Part shown: piece by piece, positions 60,194 through 64,000 of the stretch
How positions within the stretch are numbered: the first letter of the stretch is position 1
Layout: each line of letters opens with the position of its first letter
From: Fomitopsis serialis
Taxonomy: Eukaryota > Basidiomycota > Agaricomycetes > Polyporales > Fomitopsidaceae
Length of the DNA stretch: 64,000 nt
Assembly (NCBI RefSeq): GCF_022376445.1
Contig: NW_025954966.1
Location: forward strand, 682,001-746,000
Direction: 5' to 3'
Position numbers and translations under genes: made by a program
The notes under the pieces: model-generated
What the model was told of the DNA's origin: nothing
What the model saw: only the letters and a program-made list of their open reading frames with translations
Database searches by the model: none

Positions 60194-62340
60194 GGCACAG
60201 GACACGCCGCCTGGGTTACCTTTTTTCATGAGCTCTATTCTGTGTTGTCGCATTGTACAAGCTGTATCACGTCATTACATAGCGCGCGCCTCGGTCTGTC
60301 TCTTGGCTTTGTTTATTCTAAAGACGCCTGCAGACGTATGATCACGGTGTAGCTATTTTATACTGAGCGGCTTGCTCTCTCAGATGGTGTAGCCTCCACT
60401 GAAGATTTTCATGAATTATTGGTTCGTGCGAAGGCACCGGCGAAACTTCTCAGGCTCACTGTCCGAGTCGTAGACGTGCCTCTGGAGCGCCACTAGAGAT
60501 TGTGTTGTGAACAATACCACTGGTATCTGAGGTGAGTCTTACATTGTTTGCACATAGAAAAAACCCGTGGAAGCGAATATGTGCAGTAAGTCAGTCATGT
60601 ACATCTTCAAGTTTGAGCGACTCGCTGAGAGCGCAGAGGCAGCAGTCGCGCGCCACACTGTCCCGTTATGGAAGTGCTCGGACGTCCCGCCGGCGCCTGG
60701 CAGTAGTGTCGGCTGTCACCGACCTCCCAACGAACTCAACTATCCTCAGGCCTGCGAAGACACGACATCAATTACGACAGCTTGACCCGTCAGAACGACT
60801 TGCTTGCACAATCTCTAGCACGGCGTGCGACTGTCATATTACAGGCTGCGGCTTGTCGTCGCTCTCCGTATGTCCTCTGCATTTAAGGTCGCCATGGCCG
60901 AGTTTTCGTCTTTTCAGACTTGAGTTCTGTCGTGGCACGACGGACTCTGCCAGGTGGTGCCCACGGGTGAGCGGATGATCATAAGAGCTGAGCGATGCCA
61001 GTGGTATGCTACTCCATTCCAAATGTCAGACTATTAACTTAGACTCTGCAGAACCACGGCGGTCGGTACTTCGCGCCTCCAAATTCTGAGTAGTCGTCTC
61101 GAGTTGAGCCTGCTTCATTGCCATGCACTGCATGGCAACAAGGATGCGAGGTGCATAGTTTCTGCTTGGCATATGAAGGCCGCTGAGTGCCACGTCATGT
61201 TAGTGGCGTCATGCAGTATTCACGGAATGGGATAGCGCAGATGGGTCTTACGTGCAGTCTAGCACAACCGTAATCGGATAACGTTGAAGCTGTGTGCTCG
61301 CTGAACCTACCAAGACTGACAGGCTACTTCCGCTCCCTGAGCTTCTCACACCTGGACTGTTCGCCGGTGTACGGAGCGCTTCTGACCACCACCCCTGCAT
61401 CATCACTGCCGCGTCTTCGGAAACGAACCGTACTTGCTGGATTTGAACCTTCCAGTGAATTGGTGAGTTGCCGAAACCCTCTACTCAGCGCTTAGCTGTC
61501 ATAGCTCGTCAGATCGCACAGCAGTACGCAGGCAGGGCAATAATATCCATGGCGGTGAGCACAGGTAAGTACTTGCGTGTGCAATCTATCATCTACGTTT
61601 GTACTGACGGCCCGATCAACAGGTACATAGTGTCGATGCTGAGTTGCATCGACACGTCCCTAGCGGGTTTTCTGTCTATATGCCATTATTCTGCCGTAGA
61701 GCCATGATTCGCAGTCCCCCTCCATCTCTGTTTGGCCCTACACGTGGTACGTCAGTGGACCGTAAGTGCACTAGATTCACAGCACATCGTGAGCTCTTGC
61801 TGTTCTTTTGACCACATTGGGGACAGAGTATTGTTTTCATCAAGATGCATCTGTACGACTTCAAGTCTTGACATCCAGCCTTCCATCGGCGTCCATCTTC
61901 TTGCGCGTGCCGCCAGTCGGTGTCAGTAATCATCAATCAGAAGCCATATAATCTCCTCGTATGTCGTCTCCACTTATCGTTACACCATGTCTTCCCCCGC
62001 AGCTATAGTATACATAGCATCCTTGATGTGCCTAACCCATTCCGTCCCGCCCAAGCGCGCAAACCTAGTCTCGTATTGCCATTTGTGCAACGGAAGATCC
62101 ATCCAGCTGACACTGCTGTTGACGTGTTTATGATCTATCGATCTTGTTTCCGACTAATGTGTGAGACATACGGTGCGACCGGCGGTTTCATGGCCACCAT
62201 CTGCACTATGGAAAGGGTGCAGTTGTGATAGCACGCAGGCCGCGCACACATAAACAACCACTTGCTTTGGGCGTCGAGAGAAGTACACTCCCGCGCTTTG
62301 CAGGAATCTCGGCAAGTCATTGATAGCGTCTTACACCCTC
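60194..62340. other. Spacer between the two membrane-protein genes
   Basis: Open frames of up to about 148 codons (60532-60978 plus) overlap others on both strands and show no domain. The first exon of the next gene, including its start codon, may be hidden between about 62180 and 62340. Confidence 0.4.
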
Positions 62341-63683
62341 AGCTATCCTCAAGTACGGCTAGCATTGAGTTCGGTGTCGACGAAGCGTACCTCATTGCTG
62401 CCTGGTTTGCATCATTTTGGTGGGGTATGTCTGTGGTCTCCTTCGGCCGCATAGCTCGCTCACCCAATGATAGGTTCGCACACTCTCCTGTTCAGCATCA
62501 CAGCGTATGCTATCCTTCGGCATTCTGGTGTCAAGCACGTGTTCAATGTGTTCACGGCAGCAGTACTACTACTGTGAGTCCTACCCGCACCTCGGGGAAT
62601 ATGAAGGTGGCATTGCTCAGACTTCGTTAGCTACATGATTGCTACTGCTCATATGGCTATTGTGCTACGGAATCTTATCAACGCTTTCATAGTCTATCGC
62701 GACACAATTGGCCCAGACGCATATTATGAGAACGTGGGCAGCGGGCTGTATGTCTCTGCGCAGTTCCTGTACATATCCGGTGTATGTGTTGCAGTACTAT
62801 CACACGAAACGAACTGACAAGTCTGTGTAGAAACTCGTTTCTGATTCTGTGGTTATCTGGCGCCTATGGATCGTCTGGGGACAACAGTACTGGGCTGTTG
62901 CATTGCCCATCTGCTTGTGGATCGGGACTGCGAGTAAGCCTCTGAGTTGGTTATATGTATTCGAGTCCGTACTGATCCATACTATTGCGCAGTCTCGTCA
63001 CTCGGTGCGGGCTCACATCTAGCTCTACCCCACCCCGAGGCACAGTCGGTGATTCGATGGGGATACGGCATGTATGTCACATCCCTCGTAATGAACATCT
63101 ATGCAACCGCGCTGATTGCAGGACGAATATGGTTCGTCGTAATCATTTCAACACCTGAGTGGAACTCACTGTAGCGTCTAGGTATATGAACTATCAGAAT
63201 CGCATGGCGATAGCCAAGGACCATCCATATTCGCGCCTCATTCTGCTCATCATCGAGTCGGGCAGCTTCCTCGCCATAGCGAAGATCATCGAAATTTCCT
63301 TATATTGCATTTCTCTCGACTCTGCGACTTCTCGTGACCAATCTTGTTGGATTTTGCTCGATGTGATGCCCCAATTCATGGTAGGCTTACACTGGCATCG
63401 CCATTGCTCGTGCTCACGTATTCTGACACAGGGAATCATCCCGACGTTGATTATCCTAGCGGCCAAGATCGGTTTAACCCGGAACGATGACCACTACTCA
63501 ACACAGACGAGACATACTTACAGCATAGCATTTGCACCTGGCGACCAGGTTCAGCTACCGCGGACTGACCTCACATCGTCGTCTCCATACTTCGGAGAGC
63601 ATATGAGCGGACCTACAGTGAAAGCCTTTTCCGGTACAGTGCTCTCTTCACGCCGACCTGCAGTGTGCAGAGATAATGTGTAG
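62341..63683 (+). CDS. Fungal seven-helix membrane protein 2, start uncertain
   Basis: Exons run from FGVDEAYLIAAWFASFWWG (helix 1) through TLLFSITAYAILRHSGVKHV, TAAVLLL|YMIATAHMAIVLR, GSGLYVSAQFLYISG, DSVVIWRLWIVWGQQYWAVA, SLGAGSHLALPHPEAQSVIR, LILLIIESGSFLAIAKIIEI and GIIPTLIILAAKIGLTR to a polar tail and a stop at 63683. The layout and the RLWIVWG motif match the family of the neighbouring gene, although sequences differ, so this is an older tandem pair. No ATG is in frame before the first recognised exon, so a short upstream exon is likely. A partial, decayed copy of its central exons lies at 5375-5600. Confidence 0.75.
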
Positions 63684-64000
63684 CGAAATACCATACGGCT
63701 CGCGGCTCAGAATATTAATTACCACTGTGACATGTCACATGTCGGAAGTTGCTTCGTCCAGCGAAGAGAATGCCTACAGTATGACCATTCTCAGTCGTCG
63801 TCAACGATGGTCTCAACTGGCATACACACCTGGAGCAAGATCGCGGATCGTGGGGATGTCAAATGTCGGTTTGTTGTGGTTTCTGCCGCGCTGAGAGATC
63901 TGATACCCCGCGGCCTCATCGGTGACGGGGTGTTTGACTGACAACTCTCCTTGAACGGTGTTTCTGGACCCTTCCATGTCTCGTTTGATTCTCATTCATG
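63684..64000. other. Window end, nothing recognised
   Basis: Short frames only; no domain was seen. Confidence 0.4.

Noticed and set aside
1..64000. tRNA, rRNA or CRISPR features
   Set aside because: No cloverleaf-type arrangement, rRNA-like conserved stretch or regularly spaced direct repeats were noticed by eye. A covariance-model scan was not possible.

Overview
The window is genomic DNA of a filamentous basidiomycete, very probably an Agaricomycete. The evidence is many genes cut by about 45-65-nt introns with GTRNGT...YAG borders, a DUF6534 membrane protein, two fungal-type seven-helix membrane proteins, reducing-PKS and adenylate-forming-reductase families of the basidiomycete type, and a high density of dead gene copies. 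No bacterial operon signals, tRNA, rRNA or CRISPR were seen. Exon borders below were assembled by eye from splice signals and protein-family patterns and need transcript support.

Layout. 0-9.3 kb: the 5' end of a class V aminotransferase-like gene (minus), a long gene-poor stretch with degenerate repeats and a relic of the right-edge membrane-protein gene, then an intact DUF6534 gene (minus). 9.3-19.4 kb: a GMC oxidoreductase (plus), a dead MFS transporter copy (minus) and adenylate-forming reductase 1 (plus). 19.4-23.8 kb: gene-poor, with diverged repeats. 23.8-38.6 kb: aldo-keto reductase (plus), membrane-anchored aldehyde dehydrogenase (minus), two divergent cytochromes P450, a UbiA prenyltransferase (plus), retroelement RNase H tails and a P450 fragment. 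39.2-47.5 kb: a reducing polyketide synthase (minus) read as KS-AT-DH-(dead MT)-(dead ER)-KR-ACP-TE. 47.5-57.3 kb: an AT-rich inverted-repeat element, an intact MFS transporter (plus) and adenylate-forming reductase 2 (minus). 57.3-64 kb: two seven-helix membrane proteins (plus).

The 9.3-57.3 kb block looks like a secondary-metabolite gene cluster. A plausible logic is that the PKS makes a partly reduced, unsaturated acid freed by its own thioesterase; the reductases turn carboxylic acids into aldehydes; the aldo-keto reductase, aldehyde dehydrogenase and GMC enzyme set the alcohol/aldehyde/acid level; UbiA prenylates an aromatic acceptor; the P450s oxidise; and the MFS protein exports. UbiA plus an A-T-R reductase recalls fungal meroterpenoid pathways that make prenylated benzaldehydes, but the PKS here is reducing rather than aromatic, so the product cannot be named.

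The locus is visibly in flux. The reductase and MFS genes are duplicated and rearranged at the two ends of the cluster, with one MFS copy dead. The last third of the GMC gene has almost no CpG. The UbiA gene shows an apparent N-terminal frameshift and a compensated frameshift. The two reductases differ at residues that should line the substrate pocket.
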